A DNA stretch of 64,000 nt from Hyphomicrobiales bacterium (GCA_900465665.1 UBJO01000037.1:1-64000), one strand, 5' to 3'. Positions 47,736 to 57,786 are shown, counted from the stretch's first letter. Notes: generated from the sequence alone by a model not told the origin. Translations and numbers: made by a program.

Positions 47736-50099
47736 TCAGAACTCTTCCCAATTGTCCTGCGCGACAGCTGCCGATCCATGCGATTGCGCGACAGCGCGGC
47801 GCGGGGCAGGGGCGGCTGCCTGGCGGTAGCTCGGCTGCGACGACGGGCGATAGCTCGGTGCCGCTGCCGGTGCCCGCATCTGCTGGGCGGTCGAGCGCAG
47901 CGATGCGCCATGGTTGGCGTTGCTGACGCGGAAGCGGGCGACGAGATGCTGCAGCGTCTGTGCCTCTTCGTTCAGCGTGACGCTGGCCGCGGTGGTTTCT
48001 TCGACCATGGCGGCGTTCTGCTGCGTCACCTGGTCCATCTGGTTCATCGCCTGGCTGACTTCCTTCAAGCCGATCGCCTGCTCGCTGGCCGATGCCGAGA
48101 TCTCGCGGATCAGACCATTGATGCGCATCACCTGCTCGGAGATGTTGTGCAGCGTATCGCCGGCGCGGCCGACGAGATCGACGCCTTCCTTGACCTGGAC
48201 GGCCGAGGTGTTGATGAGCGTCTTGATCTCCTTGGCGGCGTTCGCCGAACGCTGGGCCAGCTCGCGAACTTCCTGGGCTACGACCGCAAAGCCCTTGCCG
48301 GCTTCACCGGCACGCGCGGCTTCGACACCCGCGTTGAGCGCCAGCAGGTTGGTCTGGAACGCGATCTCGTCGATGACGCCGATGATGCGCGACACCTCGG
48401 TGGAGGACTGCTCGATCCCGTGCATCGAGGCGATCGCCTTGCGCACGACATCGCCCGACTTCTCGGCATCCTCGCAGGCGTGGTTGACGTTGTCGGCGGC
48501 GGTGCGGGCATTGTCGGCGCTGGAGTTGACCTGTGCCGTCAGCTCGTTCAGGGCCGCAGCCGTCTCTTCCAGGCTTGCCGCCTGCTGTTCCGTGCGCTTG
48601 GCGAGGTCCGAGGCGCTGCCGCTGATCTCGCTGGTGCCGGAGCCGATGTTGACGACGCTGAGGTTCATCGTCGTGATGGTCTCTTCAAGGGCGGCCAGCG
48701 CCGCGTTGAAGTCCTGCTTCAGCTTGCCGTATTCGCCCGGGAATTCGTCGGTGATGCGGTGGCTGAGATTGCCCTGCGACAGCTCGGACAGACCGGCGCC
48801 GACGATGGACACGATGTGACGCTGCAGCGAAACCGACTGCTGACGTTCGCTTTCCGAACGACCGCGCTCGTCTTCCGCTTCCTGGCGCTGGCTCTTGGCT
48901 TCGGCTTCGAGACGGCGGCTGTCGGCGAGCGCATGGCGGAAGCCTTCGAGCGCCTTGGCGACCGAGCCGGTTTCATCCGAACGATCCTGGCCGACGACCG
49001 GCTGCTCGTAGCGGCCTTCGCTCAGCATCTTGACGCTGGCGACGAGGCCGCCGAGCGGCTTCTGCACGAAGGCGCGGACGGCGAAGTAGAGCGCCAGCAT
49101 GACGGCCGCCAGAACGACGATGCCTGCCACGATCATCATGAAGGTCTGGTCCTGCACCGGCGCGTTGATCGCGCTGTGCGGCACGTCGACGAGGATCACC
49201 CAGTTGGTGTTCACGTCGGGGAGCGCAAAGGGATAGACAACGCGGTCGAACTGCTCGCCGCCATCGATCGAGAGGTTCTTGACGACGGCAGGCGCAAGCG
49301 TTGAAAGACCAGCCTTGACCGCATCGGCACCTTCACCCTCGTAGGGCTTCATCGCCAGATCCTTGGACGGCGCGACGATCCAGTTGCCGCCCTGCGAGAG
49401 CAGGGTCACGCGGCCGGTGCCGAAAGGATGCAGGCCGCCGAGCTTGTCGGCGAGCGACTTCAGCGAAATGTCGACGCCGCTGACGCCGATCATCTTGCCA
49501 CCCGACATGACGGGATAGGCAATCGAGGTCATCGCGGTGTTTTCGCCAGTGGTGCTTTCAGCGTAGGGCGAGGAGATCGCGCCCTTCTTGCTGGCGGCGG
49601 CAAGGCTGTACCATTCGGCCTTGTAGTCCGATCCGAATACCGAGAACGTGAAGCCGCCGTCCTTCTTCTTGGTCCAATAGGCGTTGAAGGCGCCGGTCTT
49701 GTCCGAGCCCAGGTCCGTGCGGCCGGCAAGCGACGGCGACTGGCCGTCGAAGGCGTTCGGCTCTTCGCCGAACCAGCTGCCGAAGGCGAACTGGTTGCGC
49801 TCGACATTGGCCTTCAGCATATCGACGATCGCCTTGCGATCGAGATACTTGCCTTCGTGGCCGCGGCCGATGACGCCGGCCATGGAGCGCGCCGCGCCCG
49901 CAAGTTCGCCGACCGAGGAAGCGACCTCGTTGGCGATTGACTTCGCCTCGAGATTGGCCTGATCCATGGTCAGCGTTTCCACGCGATCACGGGTTTCGCC
50001 GATGAGGAAGAAATTGGAGATCAGGAGAACCAGTGCGATCGCGCTGCCGGTGATCACAATGAGTTTGGCCGCAAGCGATTTCATGCGAAAGATGAACAT
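47736..50099 (-). CDS. Methyl-accepting chemotaxis protein with dCache domain
   Basis: Transmembrane chemoreceptor, 787 residues. N-terminal helix (about 9-27), a periplasmic double-Cache sensor (about 30-320; FAFGSWFGEEPNAFDGQSP and SIAYPVMSGGKMIGVSGVDISL), a second helix (about 325-347), HAMP segments, and a signalling domain with the hairpin tip [29 protein letters not shown]. It ends in DNWEEF, matching the pentapeptide-like CheR/CheB docking tail. The ligand is unknown; dCache sensors often bind amino acids. I start at MFIFRMKS, which has GAGGA upstream. Confidence 0.9.
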   Translation of the reverse strand: MFIFRMKSLAAKLIVITGSAIALVLLISNFFLIGETRDRVETLTMDQANLEAKSIANEVASSVGELAGAARSMAGVIGRGHEGKYLDRKAIVDMLKANVERNQFAFGSWFGEEPNAFDGQSPSLAGRTDLGSDKTGAFNAYWTKKKDGGFTFSVFGSDYKAEWYSLAAASKKGAISSPYAESTTGENTAMTSIAYPVMSGGKMIGVSGVDISLKSLADKLGGLHPFGTGRVTLLSQGGNWIVAPSKDLAMKPYEGEGADAVKAGLSTLAPAVVKNLSIDGGEQFDRVVYPFALPDVNTNWVILVDVPHSAINAPVQDQTFMMIVAGIVVLAAVMLALYFAVRAFVQKPLGGLVASVKMLSEGRYEQPVVGQDRSDETGSVAKALEGFRHALADSRRLEAEAKSQRQEAEDERGRSESERQQSVSLQRHIVSIVGAGLSELSQGNLSHRITDEFPGEYGKLKQDFNAALAALEETITTMNLSVVNIGSGTSEISGSASDLAKRTEQQAASLEETAAALNELTAQVNSSADNARTAADNVNHACEDAEKSGDVVRKAIASMHGIEQSSTEVSRIIGVIDEIAFQTNLLALNAGVEAARAGEAGKGFAVVAQEVRELAQRSANAAKEIKTLINTSAVQVKEGVDLVGRAGDTLHNISEQVMRINGLIREISASASEQAIGLKEVSQAMNQMDQVTQQNAAMVEETTAASVTLNEEAQTLQHLVARFRVSNANHGASLRSTAQQMRAPAAAPSYRPSSQPSYRQAAAPAPRRAVAQSHGSAAVAQDNWEEF

Positions 50100-50215
50100 G
50101 CATTCCTCGGGGGGATCAAGGATGGGCCAGGCGAAGCATCCGCCGGCACAAGAAGCGAGGGCGGGCTTCATCATGGAGCCGCCGTGGCGAATGCCGCATC
50201 CCCTTTGAGAAGAAG

Positions 50216-50241
50216 CCGGCGATCACGCGGAAGATCGCCGG
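50216..50241 (-). terminator. Possible terminator of the ribokinase gene
   Basis: CCGGCGATC (50216-50224) and GATCGCCGG (50233-50241) form a perfect 9-bp stem, about 85 bp after the ribokinase stop on the minus strand, followed there by CTTCTTCTC. The tail is poor, so this may be another type of hairpin in the chemoreceptor's upstream region. Confidence 0.35.
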
Positions 50242-50325
50242 AAACCTATTAAATTTGAGTGAAATGCGATGATAATTCGACCAATCGCAAGCAAACGCAT
50301 CGCCGATGTCGTCGGCGGATAACGC

Positions 50326-51225
50326 CTATAGTTTGTTTGCGACGTCTTCGCGCGAGGGAATGGATGGCTGGGCACCGGCCTTGAGGCATGCGAGCGAGCC
50401 GGCAACGGCCGCGCGGCGCAACGCCGGCTCGAAATCGATCCCTTCGTCGAGGCTGGCAGCGAAATAACCACAGAAGGTGTCACCCGCGCCGACCGTATCC
50501 ACGGGCTCGATCTTCAAGCCCTTTGCCCGCGATATCACGCCATCGCGGATCGCGACCACGCCATCGCCGCCAAGCGTCACGATCAGCGTCTGACCCGTCT
50601 CGGCGTTGAGGCGCTTCAGCGCGGCTTCGCGATCCTCAGCGCTCATGTTTTCCTGCCCGGCCAGGAGCTCGAATTCGGTCTCGTTGGCGATGACGATATC
50701 GGCAAGGCGCCCGAGGCGCGCGGCATCGTCGATCAGCGGCGCGAGATTGAGAATGGTGGTCACGCCCTTGGCGCGCGCGGCAGCCAGAGCCTGCTCGACT
50801 GATGGAACCGGGATTTCCAGCTGCAGCATCAGCGTGTCGCCCTTGCTCATCGCGCCGACGGCCCGATCGGCATCCTGCGCGGTGACCGTGCCGTTGGCGC
50901 CCGGCACGACGGCGATCATGTTCTCGCCGTCTCCGCCCACGAGGATGATCGCGGTTCCGGTCGGCTGGTCGGCGCGCTTGACGGACTGGAGATCCGTGCC
51001 GGCGTCCTTCAGCAGCGCGAGCGCCTCGTCCGAAAAGCCATCATGGCCGACGGCACCCGCCATGGTCACGCTGCGGCCGGCGCGACGCGCGGCCAGCGCC
51101 TGGTTGGCGCCCTTGCCGCCGGCGGCCGTCGAAAAGCCGTTGCCGGCCACCGTCTCGCCCGGCTTCGGAAGCCGTTGCGTCGTGGCGATGAGGTCCATGT
51201 TGATGGAGCCGAAAACGGTGATCAT
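50326..51225 (-). CDS. rbsK: Ribokinase
   Basis: PfkB-family sugar kinase that phosphorylates ribose at O5. 299 residues: GSINMDLIATTQRLPKPGET near the start, signature 1 GGKGANQALAARRAG (residues 36-50) and signature 2 DTVGAGDTFCGYFAASL with the catalytic aspartate. No ribose transporter or rbsD is adjacent. The frame opens at 51279, but the ATG at 51225 with AAGGACACC upstream fits the family. Its stop-side neighbour is the chemoreceptor; the upstream gene is rmuC. Confidence 0.9.
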   Translation of the reverse strand: MITVFGSINMDLIATTQRLPKPGETVAGNGFSTAAGGKGANQALAARRAGRSVTMAGAVGHDGFSDEALALLKDAGTDLQSVKRADQPTGTAIILVGGDGENMIAVVPGANGTVTAQDADRAVGAMSKGDTLMLQLEIPVPSVEQALAAARAKGVTTILNLAPLIDDAARLGRLADIVIANETEFELLAGQENMSAEDREAALKRLNAETGQTLIVTLGGDGVVAIRDGVISRAKGLKIEPVDTVGAGDTFCGYFAASLDEGIDFEPALRRAAVAGSLACLKAGAQPSIPSREDVANKL

Positions 51226-51275
51226 GCGAGGTGTCCTTCCCAGTGCTTTTGTCGGGCGCGACACTGCCGAAGGCC

Positions 51276-52499
51276 TCACTCGTCGTCAACCACCCTTAGC
51301 TTGAGAAGCCCCGTTCTGCTCTCCACGGATTTCGACGCCGGTGCACTTTCATCCGCAACGCGGCCTGCATCCGCTCCCTCGAATTCCAGCGCCTCGATCT
51401 TGGCGCCGCGCTTGGTCAGCTTGTCGGCCGAGGTGACGATCATGTCGACATCCTTCTGCGCCATGGCGAAATGCCCCTGCAGCTTGCGCACGCGGTCGTC
51501 GAGACGGCCGAGATCATCCATCAGATTGGCGACTTCGCCCTGGATGACATGCGCCTGCGCCTGCATCCGCTGATCCTTCAGCACCGCCTGGATGACCTGG
51601 ATCGACAGCATCAGCAGCGACGGCGAGACGATCACCACGCGGGCCCGATGCGCCTTCTGCACGATCGCTTCGAAATTCTCGTGAATTTCCGCGAAGATCG
51701 ATTCCGACGGCACGAAGAGGAATGCGGTGTCCTGCGTTTCGCCCTGGATCAGATACTTCTCCGCGATATCGCGGATATGGATCTCCATATCGCGCCGTAA
51801 CTGCTGCGACGCGGCCTTGGCAAGATCCGGCCCGCTCGCCTCGCGAATGGCATTCCATCCTTCCAGCGGAAACTTGGCGTCGATGACAAGCGGCGGCGCG
51901 CCATTGGGCATCCGGATCGTGCAGTCCGGGCGTGAGCCGTTGCTCAGCGTCTGCTGGAAGGCATAGGCGCCGATCGGCAGGCCATCGGCAACGATCGTCT
52001 CCATCCGCGATTGGCCAAAGGCGCCGCGCGTCTGCTTGTTGGACAGGATCGCCTGCAGCCCGACGACGTCCTTGGCGAGCGTCTGGATATTGTTCTGCGC
52101 CGCATCGATGACCGCCAGCCGCTCCTGCAGTCTCCTCAGGTTCTCATGCGTCGACTTGGTCTGCTCCGTGATGGTGGTGCTGACCCGCTGCGACATGCCA
52201 TCGAGGCGCTGGCTGATTGCCTGGTTGAGTTCCGATTGCCGAGAGCCGAACACCTCGGCCATCGCCGCCATCCGGCCCTGCATTTCCGATTGGATCCGCA
52301 ACAGTTCCATCATCCGCGCATCCGCCTCGGCGGCTCGCTCCAGCGCCTCCTCGGCCTGCTCGCGCCGAGCCTGGCCGCCACGAACCAGCAAGGCAAGCAT
52401 CAGGACGATCACGATGGCCAGTGCCGCGCCGGCAAGGGCAAGCGACATGGGGCTGAGACCGGAAAGGGTGGCGGAAAACGACTCGGTGCTGGTTGTCAT
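51276..52499 (-). CDS. rmuC: DNA recombination protein RmuC
   Basis: Family thought to limit DNA inversions at short repeats; it has a nuclease-like fold. 407 residues: one N-terminal membrane helix (about 17-40), a long coiled coil (about 45-140) and the RmuC domain (residues 150-350, with GQSRMETIVADGLPIGAYAFQ, PLVIDAKFPLEGW and FVPSESIFAEIHE). The gene is complete. It runs in the same direction as rbsK, 50 bp upstream of its start. Confidence 0.93.
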   Translation of the reverse strand: MTTSTESFSATLSGLSPMSLALAGAALAIVIVLMLALLVRGGQARREQAEEALERAAEADARMMELLRIQSEMQGRMAAMAEVFGSRQSELNQAISQRLDGMSQRVSTTITEQTKSTHENLRRLQERLAVIDAAQNNIQTLAKDVVGLQAILSNKQTRGAFGQSRMETIVADGLPIGAYAFQQTLSNGSRPDCTIRMPNGAPPLVIDAKFPLEGWNAIREASGPDLAKAASQQLRRDMEIHIRDIAEKYLIQGETQDTAFLFVPSESIFAEIHENFEAIVQKAHRARVVIVSPSLLMLSIQVIQAVLKDQRMQAQAHVIQGEVANLMDDLGRLDDRVRKLQGHFAMAQKDVDMIVTSADKLTKRGAKIEALEFEGADAGRVADESAPASKSVESRTGLLKLRVVDDE

Positions 52500-52694
52500 C
52501 TCGGCACCATAGCAAAGTCGTGCAGCTTTTCCAGATCAAAACGTGAACATCGTAAATGGTCTTACGGGCGGCGCGTGCTGCGGCATTCGAGCACCAGCTA
52601 AGAAATAACCGCATAATTTAACACTTGCGAAACTATATTCGGCAAAAGCTGCGCGAAAATTGCCCTTCATCAAATGCAAAAGCAGAAATATATT

Positions 52695-54194
52695 ATGAGC
52701 AGCCAGCAGCCTGAAAACGGTCTCAAGCAACGCCTCGATTTCATCGAACTGGACGACAACGCGCGGCAATCGCTGCGCCAGATGCGTCCGGCGATTTCGG
52801 AGCTGCTGAGCGGCGCGCTCGAACGATTCTACGGGAAGCTGGCGCGCACGCCCTCGGTCGCGAGCTTCTTCTCCGACAAGTCGCATATGAATAGTGCCAA
52901 GACCCGGCAGGAGGCGCATTGGGCCAATCTCGCCGGTGGCAATTTCGACGAGGCCTACGTCAAGGGCGTCGTCGCGGTCGGCAAGACCCATGCGCGCATC
53001 GGCCTCGAGCCGCGCTGGTACATCGGCGGCTACGCGCTTCTTATGAGCGATCTGATCAAGGGGCTGATGGCCAAGGAATGGCCGTCGCGCTTCGGTCGCG
53101 GCCAGGGCAAACTGCTCGCCGAAAAGCTCACCGCCGTCGTCAAGGCCGCGATGCTGGATATGGATTATTCGATCTCGGTCTATCTGGAAGCGCTGGAAGA
53201 AAAGCGGCTGAAGCTCGAAGAGGAACGCCAAAAGGCAGAAGCCGATCAGGCCATGGCGCTGAGCCATCTCCGTCGCGGTCTCGAAGCGCTGTCGCGCGGC
53301 GACCTCGAAGCTACCTTGCCGGCTGATCTGCCGGGCAACTTCAAGGATATGGGTGACGACTACAACCGCGCAGTGGCCGCCCTTCGCGCCTCCTTCGCAT
53401 CGGTTCGCGCCACATCAGGCGAAATCCTGCGCGGCACCGATGTGATCGCCAAGGGCTCGGACGATCTGGCGTTGCGCACCGCCCAGCAGGCAGCCGGCGT
53501 CGAGGAAAGCTCGGCTGCCCTGCAGCAGCTCTCCGTCAGCGTCGGCCAGACGGCATCCAACGCCGAAAAGGCGTCGGCGGCCGTGCGCGAAACGCAGCAG
53601 AAGGCGAAGAACTCCGGCGAACTGGTCACCAGCGCCGTCTCCGCCATGGCCGGCATTGAAAGATCGTCGAGCGAGATCACCAAGATCATCGGCGTTATCG
53701 ACGATATCGCCTTCCAGACCAACCTTCTCGCGCTGAATGCGGGCGTTGAAGCAGCGCGCGCGGGCGAAGCCGGTAAGGGCTTTGCCGTCGTCGCCCAGGA
53801 AGTCCGTCAGCTGGCACAGCGCTCGGCCGATGCCGCCAAGGAGATCAAGAAGCTGATCTCCGAGAGCTCCGCGCAGGTCAACCAGGGCGTCGATATCGTC
53901 AGCAGCACCGGCGAGTCGCTGAGCGACATGATCAATCGCATCGACAACATCAGCAGCTTCGTTGCCGATATCGCCGCCGCCGCACGCGATCAGGCGACCG
54001 GCGTCAACGAGGTCAGCGTCGCCATCCGCAACATGGACACCATCACCCAGCAGAATTCGGGCATGGTGGAGCGCACCTCGTCGGAAACCCGGCGCCTCCG
54101 CAACGAGGTGGAAGGCCTGGTCGGCCTGCTCGAACGGTTCCGCACCGACAGCGCCAGCCACTCCGGCTATCAGGCCGCGCGCCGCGCCGCCTGA
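52695..54194 (+). CDS. icpA: Globin-coupled soluble chemoreceptor (IcpA/HemAT-like)
   Basis: Cytoplasmic chemotaxis transducer, 499 residues and no membrane helix. An N-terminal protoglobin domain (1-165) has the probable proximal haem ligand H99 in [20 protein letters not shown]; a coiled linker with a HAMP-like stretch and the MCP signalling domain with [29 protein letters not shown] follow. In R. leguminosarum IcpA is a globin-like receptor needed for normal chemotaxis. MSSQQPENG at 52695 is the conserved start. No che genes are nearby. The C-terminal CheR-docking pentapeptide is absent. Confidence 0.9.
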   Translation: MSSQQPENGLKQRLDFIELDDNARQSLRQMRPAISELLSGALERFYGKLARTPSVASFFSDKSHMNSAKTRQEAHWANLAGGNFDEAYVKGVVAVGKTHARIGLEPRWYIGGYALLMSDLIKGLMAKEWPSRFGRGQGKLLAEKLTAVVKAAMLDMDYSISVYLEALEEKRLKLEEERQKAEADQAMALSHLRRGLEALSRGDLEATLPADLPGNFKDMGDDYNRAVAALRASFASVRATSGEILRGTDVIAKGSDDLALRTAQQAAGVEESSAALQQLSVSVGQTASNAEKASAAVRETQQKAKNSGELVTSAVSAMAGIERSSSEITKIIGVIDDIAFQTNLLALNAGVEAARAGEAGKGFAVVAQEVRQLAQRSADAAKEIKKLISESSAQVNQGVDIVSSTGESLSDMINRIDNISSFVADIAAAARDQATGVNEVSVAIRNMDTITQQNSGMVERTSSETRRLRNEVEGLVGLLERFRTDSASHSGYQAARRAA

Positions 54195-54217
54195 GGCAAA
54201 AGCGTCGAAATTGCGAA

Positions 54218-54240
54218 GGCGGCGTAAAAAAGCGCCGCCT
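54218..54240 (+). terminator. Hairpin after icpA, weak terminator
   Basis: GGCGGCG (54218-54224) pairs with CGCCGCC (54233-54239), about 24 nt after the icpA stop. The loop is A-rich and no T-run follows, so termination is uncertain. Confidence 0.35.
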
Positions 54241-54291
54241 CCGGCTATCGGATAATTCCATCCCGCAAAAAGATGGGTTATGGGGAACGCC

Positions 54292-54810
54292 ATGACCATC
54301 AAGCCACTCATCATTCTTCCCGATCCGCTGCTCCGTCAGGTTTCCAAGCCGATCGAGCGCGTCGACAGCGATCTGCAGCGTCTCGCCGACGACATGCTGG
54401 AGACCATGTACGATGCCCCTGGCATCGGGCTGGCCGCCATCCAGATCGGCGTTGCCCGCCGCATGCTCGTCATCGACGTTGCGCGCGAGGGCGAGGAAAA
54501 GCAGCCGCTCGTCTTCATCAATCCCGAAATCGTCTCGTCCTCCGACGAGCGCTCGGTCTATGAAGAGGGCTGCCTGTCGATCCCGGATTACTATGCCGAG
54601 GTCGAACGCCCGGCCACCGTCGGCGTCAAGTATCTCGACCGCGACGGCAAGGAGCAGACGATGGAAGCAGACAGCCTGCTCGCCACCTGCCTGCAGCACG
54701 AGATCGACCACCTGAACGGCGTCCTCTTCATTGACCACATTTCCCGCCTGAAGCGCGAGATGGTCATCAAGAAGTTCACCAAGGCCGCCAAGACCACCAA
54801 GGCGCTCTGA
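54292..54810 (+). CDS. def: Peptide deformylase
   Basis: Metalloenzyme that removes the formyl group from nascent proteins. 172 residues with all three motifs: [24 protein letters not shown] (metal-ligand Cys) and [10 protein letters not shown] (HExxH). The ATG at 54292 ([16 protein letters not shown]) is the family start. In rhizobia def is normally followed directly by fmt and truA; here a toxin-antitoxin pair intervenes. Confidence 0.97.
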   Translation: MTIKPLIILPDPLLRQVSKPIERVDSDLQRLADDMLETMYDAPGIGLAAIQIGVARRMLVIDVAREGEEKQPLVFINPEIVSSSDERSVYEEGCLSIPDYYAEVERPATVGVKYLDRDGKEQTMEADSLLATCLQHEIDHLNGVLFIDHISRLKREMVIKKFTKAAKTTKAL

Positions 54811-54842
54811 GCGATTACTTGAAAACAGCGCCGGCCCTTCTA

Positions 54843-54859
54843 TGATATCAGTGATATCA
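54843..54859 (+). promoter_or_regulatory. Palindromic operator before the antitoxin gene
   Basis: TGATATCA-G-TGATATCA: two identical 8-bp palindromes around one central base, 16 bp before the antitoxin ATG and just upstream of its AGGAGG ribosome-binding site. Ribbon-helix-helix antitoxins bind such repeated palindromes, so this is the probable autoregulatory operator; the sequence may also overlap the -10 region. Confidence 0.7.
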
Positions 54860-54875
54860 AATAGGAGGTGCCGAT

Positions 54876-55163
54876 ATGGGTGATCTTCTGATCCGCAATA
54901 TTTCGGACGCGTTGAAGCGCGATATTTCCGCGCGCGCCGAGAAGAACGGGAATAGCCTTTCCGATGAGGCGAAGAACCTCTTGCAGAAGGCCATAATCGA
55001 TGTCTCGGGCGCCGATACGCCGACGCGGTCGGCTCTAGATGTATTTCGCGAGATATTTTCGCCGCTAACCGACGACGAGCGGGAAGACTTTGCGAAGATC
55101 ATGGATGACATTGAGGCAGAGCGGAAGAAGGATTTTGGCCGGCCGCTCGAGGGCTTCGATTGA
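54876..55163 (+). CDS. FitA/VapB-type ribbon-helix-helix antitoxin
   Basis: 95 residues. The N-terminus MGDLLIRNISDALKRDISARAEKNGNSLSDEAKNLL (beta strand, then two helices) matches the FitA-like RHH fold used to bind the operator, and the acidic C-terminus is expected to wrap and inhibit the toxin. It has a strong AGGAGG ribosome-binding site. Its TGA overlaps the TTG start of the toxin gene, giving translational coupling. A palindromic operator lies directly upstream. Confidence 0.87.
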   Translation: MGDLLIRNISDALKRDISARAEKNGNSLSDEAKNLLQKAIIDVSGADTPTRSALDVFREIFSPLTDDEREDFAKIMDDIEAERKKDFGRPLEGFD

Positions 55164-55579
55164 TCGTTCTCGACACCAACGTGATTTCGGAAGTTATAAA
55201 GCCGGGGTGCGATCCACGCGTGCTCGCGTGGGCTGCCGCTCAGGCCGAAGATCAGCTCTACCTCTGTGATACGGTGCTGATGGAACAATCATACGGAGCC
55301 GAGCGCGTTTGGCTTCGTGACAAATCCCGCCGCTACTATGACTCCCTCGACAGGCTGCTGGTCGCCTATAGCGATCGCATACTTTCATGCGACCGCTCTA
55401 CGGCTATCGAAACAGGCAAGCTCCTCGCCCGTCGCGAATCCATCGGCCGGCCGATCTCCGTGCAGGACGCCATGATCGCCGCGATCTGCCTCATCCACGG
55501 CGCCACGCTTGCGACGCGCAACACAAAAGACTTCGAAGGGCTTGATCTCAAGCTCGTAAACCCGTTTGAAGGCGGCTGA
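55160..55579 (+). CDS. PIN-domain ribonuclease toxin (FitB/VapC family)
   Basis: 139 residues of the PIN fold: first acidic residue in [13 protein letters not shown] (D5), later ones in [12 protein letters not shown] and [10 protein letters not shown], so the metal-dependent RNase site is intact. Length and the [18 protein letters not shown] motif fit FitB/StbB-like VapC proteins. Translation begins at TTG, overlapping the antitoxin stop (TTGA). The fmt ATG is 40 bp downstream, so toxin and fmt may share a transcript. Confidence 0.88.
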   Translation: MIVLDTNVISEVIKPGCDPRVLAWAAAQAEDQLYLCDTVLMEQSYGAERVWLRDKSRRYYDSLDRLLVAYSDRILSCDRSTAIETGKLLARRESIGRPISVQDAMIAAICLIHGATLATRNTKDFEGLDLKLVNPFEGG

Positions 55580-55619
55580 TCTTCAAGATTGGCCCCGAGC
55601 CAGGAATTGGCGGCATAGA

Positions 55620-56561
55620 ATGTCTCTTCGCATCATCTTCATGGGTACGCCCGACTTCTCCGTTCCGACGCTGCGCGCGTTGGTCGACGCCGGCCACACG
55701 ATCCAGGCGGTCTACACCCAGCCGCCGCGTCCCGGCGGGCGTCGCGGGCTGGATCTGCAGAAGTCGCCGGTCCATCAGGCAGCGGAGCTCCTGGGGCTGC
55801 CCGTCTTCACGCCTGTCAATTTCAAGGACCCAGAAGAGCGCGAACGCTTCGCCGCCCATAAGGCCGATGTCGCCGTTGTCGTCGCCTATGGGCTGCTGCT
55901 TCCCGAAGCGATCCTCAACGGCACGCGATATGGCTGCTATAACGGCCACGCCTCGCTGCTGCCACGCTGGCGCGGTGCCGCGCCCATCCAGCGCGCGATC
56001 ATGGCCGGAGACGAGAAGACCGGAATGATGGTGATGAAGATGGACAAGGGCCTCGATACCGGCGCGGTGGCCATCACCAGCGAAGTCGCGATCGGCGAAA
56101 ACATGACGGCCGGCGAACTGCACGACAGGCTGATGTTTGCTGGCGCCAAGGCGATGGCCGAGGCCATGGTCAAGCTAGAGATGGGCGACCTGCCACTGAC
56201 GCCGCAGCCCGAGGACGAGGATGGCGTGCTTTACGCATCGAAGATCGACAAGGCCGAGACGCGGATCGATTTCTCGCGCGACGCCGCCGACGTCCACAAC
56301 CACATTCGCGGCCTGGCGCCGTTCCCGGGCGCCTGGTTCGAGCTTGAAATCTCTGGCAAGCCCGAGCGCGTCAAGGTGCTGGGCTCCGAGCGCGCCGAGG
56401 GATCGGGTGCAGCGGGCGAGCTGTTGAGCGATGATCTCGTCGTTGCCTGCGGCACCGGCGCCGTGAGGTTGACGAAGCTGCAGAAGGCCGGCGGCAAGCC
56501 GTTGGCCGCAGCCGACTTCCTGCGCGGCACGCCGCTTGCCAAGGGCACGAGGCTCGCTTGA
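55620..56561 (+). CDS. fmt: Methionyl-tRNA formyltransferase
   Basis: Formylates initiator Met-tRNA using 10-formyl-tetrahydrofolate. 313 residues: [21 protein letters not shown] start, catalytic region [24 protein letters not shown] (Asn-His-Asp triad surrounding) and a C-terminal OB-fold domain. The frame opens at 55566 inside the toxin end, but 55620 is the conserved start. It overlaps truA by 1 bp. Normally follows def directly. Confidence 0.96.
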   Translation: MSLRIIFMGTPDFSVPTLRALVDAGHTIQAVYTQPPRPGGRRGLDLQKSPVHQAAELLGLPVFTPVNFKDPEERERFAAHKADVAVVVAYGLLLPEAILNGTRYGCYNGHASLLPRWRGAAPIQRAIMAGDEKTGMMVMKMDKGLDTGAVAITSEVAIGENMTAGELHDRLMFAGAKAMAEAMVKLEMGDLPLTPQPEDEDGVLYASKIDKAETRIDFSRDAADVHNHIRGLAPFPGAWFELEISGKPERVKVLGSERAEGSGAAGELLSDDLVVACGTGAVRLTKLQKAGGKPLAAADFLRGTPLAKGTRLA

Positions 56562-57367
56562 TGTTTCGCTACCGCATGATCGTCGAATATGACGGCTCGC
56601 AATATGTCGGCTGGCAGCGGCAGGACAATGGTCCCTCGGTGCAGGGCGCGATCGAGAAAGCCATCCTGTCGGCGAGCGGCGAGGTCGTCTCCATCCGCGG
56701 TGCCGGCCGCACCGATTCCGGCGTGCATGCCATGGGCCAGGTCGTCCATGCCGATCTCTCGAAGGAGTGGTCACCCTTCAAGCTGCAGAACGCGCTGAAT
56801 GCGCATCTGAGGCTATCAGGCGAACGCGTCGCGATCCTCGATGTCGAGAGCGCCAGCGAGTTCTTCGATGCGCGTTTCTCGGCGCTACGCCGGCACTATC
56901 TCTACCGCATCATCAGCCGCCGCGCGCCGCTGGCGCTGGAGGCCGGCAAGGCGTGGTTCGTGGCGAAGACGCTCGATCACGAGGTCATGCACGCCGCCGC
57001 CCAGACGCTGGTCGGCAAGCACGATTTCACCACCTTCCGCTCCGCCAATTGCCAGGCGAACAGCCCGATCCGCACGCTTGATCGTCTGGATGTGACGCGA
57101 TCAGGCGATCTCATCGAAATCCGCGCCACCGCCCAGAGCTTCCTGCACAACCAGATCCGCTCCTTCGCCGGCACGCTGAAGCTGGCGGGCGAAGGGCGCT
57201 GGACGCCTGATGATGTCCGCGCGGCGCTGGAGGCGAGAGATCGCAAGGCCTGCGGTCCCGTCGCCCCGCCCGACGGTCTTTATTTCATGCAGGTCGATTA
57301 TCCCGACGTGATCGTCGACCGCCGCAAAGAAACGGAAACAGCCGATGTCGACGACGATCTATCATAA
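56561..57367 (+). CDS. truA: tRNA pseudouridine synthase A
   Basis: Converts uridines 38-40 in the anticodon stem to pseudouridine. 268 residues: [20 protein letters not shown] near residue 10 and the catalytic aspartate in [16 protein letters not shown] near residue 53. The ATG at 56561 shares one base with the fmt stop (TGATG); a TTG one codon earlier is less likely. The arsC gene starts 23 bp before the truA stop. Confidence 0.96.
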   Translation: MFRYRMIVEYDGSQYVGWQRQDNGPSVQGAIEKAILSASGEVVSIRGAGRTDSGVHAMGQVVHADLSKEWSPFKLQNALNAHLRLSGERVAILDVESASEFFDARFSALRRHYLYRIISRRAPLALEAGKAWFVAKTLDHEVMHAAAQTLVGKHDFTTFRSANCQANSPIRTLDRLDVTRSGDLIEIRATAQSFLHNQIRSFAGTLKLAGEGRWTPDDVRAALEARDRKACGPVAPPDGLYFMQVDYPDVIVDRRKETETADVDDDLS

Positions 57368-57746
57368 CCCTGCCTGCGGCACCTCCCGCAACACGCTGGC
57401 GATGATCCGCCAGTCGGACGAGGAACCCGTCGTCATCGAATATCTGAAGACCCCGCCGAGCCGCGAGACGTTGGTCGCGCTGATCGCCGAAATGGGAATC
57501 CCCCTCCGCGCGCTGCTACGAGAGAAGGGCACGCCCTACCACGAGCTCGGCCTTGCCGATCCTGATCTCAGCGACGAGCACCTCCTCGACGCCATGCTCG
57601 CCCATCCGATCCTCATCAACCGCCCCATCGTCCAGACCACCAAAGGCACCCGCCTCTGCCGCCCGTCGGAAATCGTGTTGGAGATATTGGAAAACCCGAT
57701 CGCCGTCTTCACCAAGGAAGACGGCGAGGTCGTCGGCAGCCGATAG
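57345..57746 (+). CDS. arsC: Arsenate reductase (glutaredoxin-dependent ArsC type)
   Basis: 133 residues of the thioredoxin-fold ArsC family that reduces arsenate with glutathione/glutaredoxin. The catalytic cysteine is C11 in [16 protein letters not shown], and arginine-containing [16 protein letters not shown] completes the oxyanion pocket. Its first 23 bp overlap the end of truA in another frame, so it reads from the truA transcript. No arsR, arsB or acr3 lies in the window; many such lone homologues are chromosomal and may have a general role. Confidence 0.9.
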   Translation: MSTTIYHNPACGTSRNTLAMIRQSDEEPVVIEYLKTPPSRETLVALIAEMGIPLRALLREKGTPYHELGLADPDLSDEHLLDAMLAHPILINRPIVQTTKGTRLCRPSEIVLEILENPIAVFTKEDGEVVGSR

Positions 57747-57786
57747 GTCACGCGGGCAGCTTGAAATGGTGCGCCTGTTGCACTAT

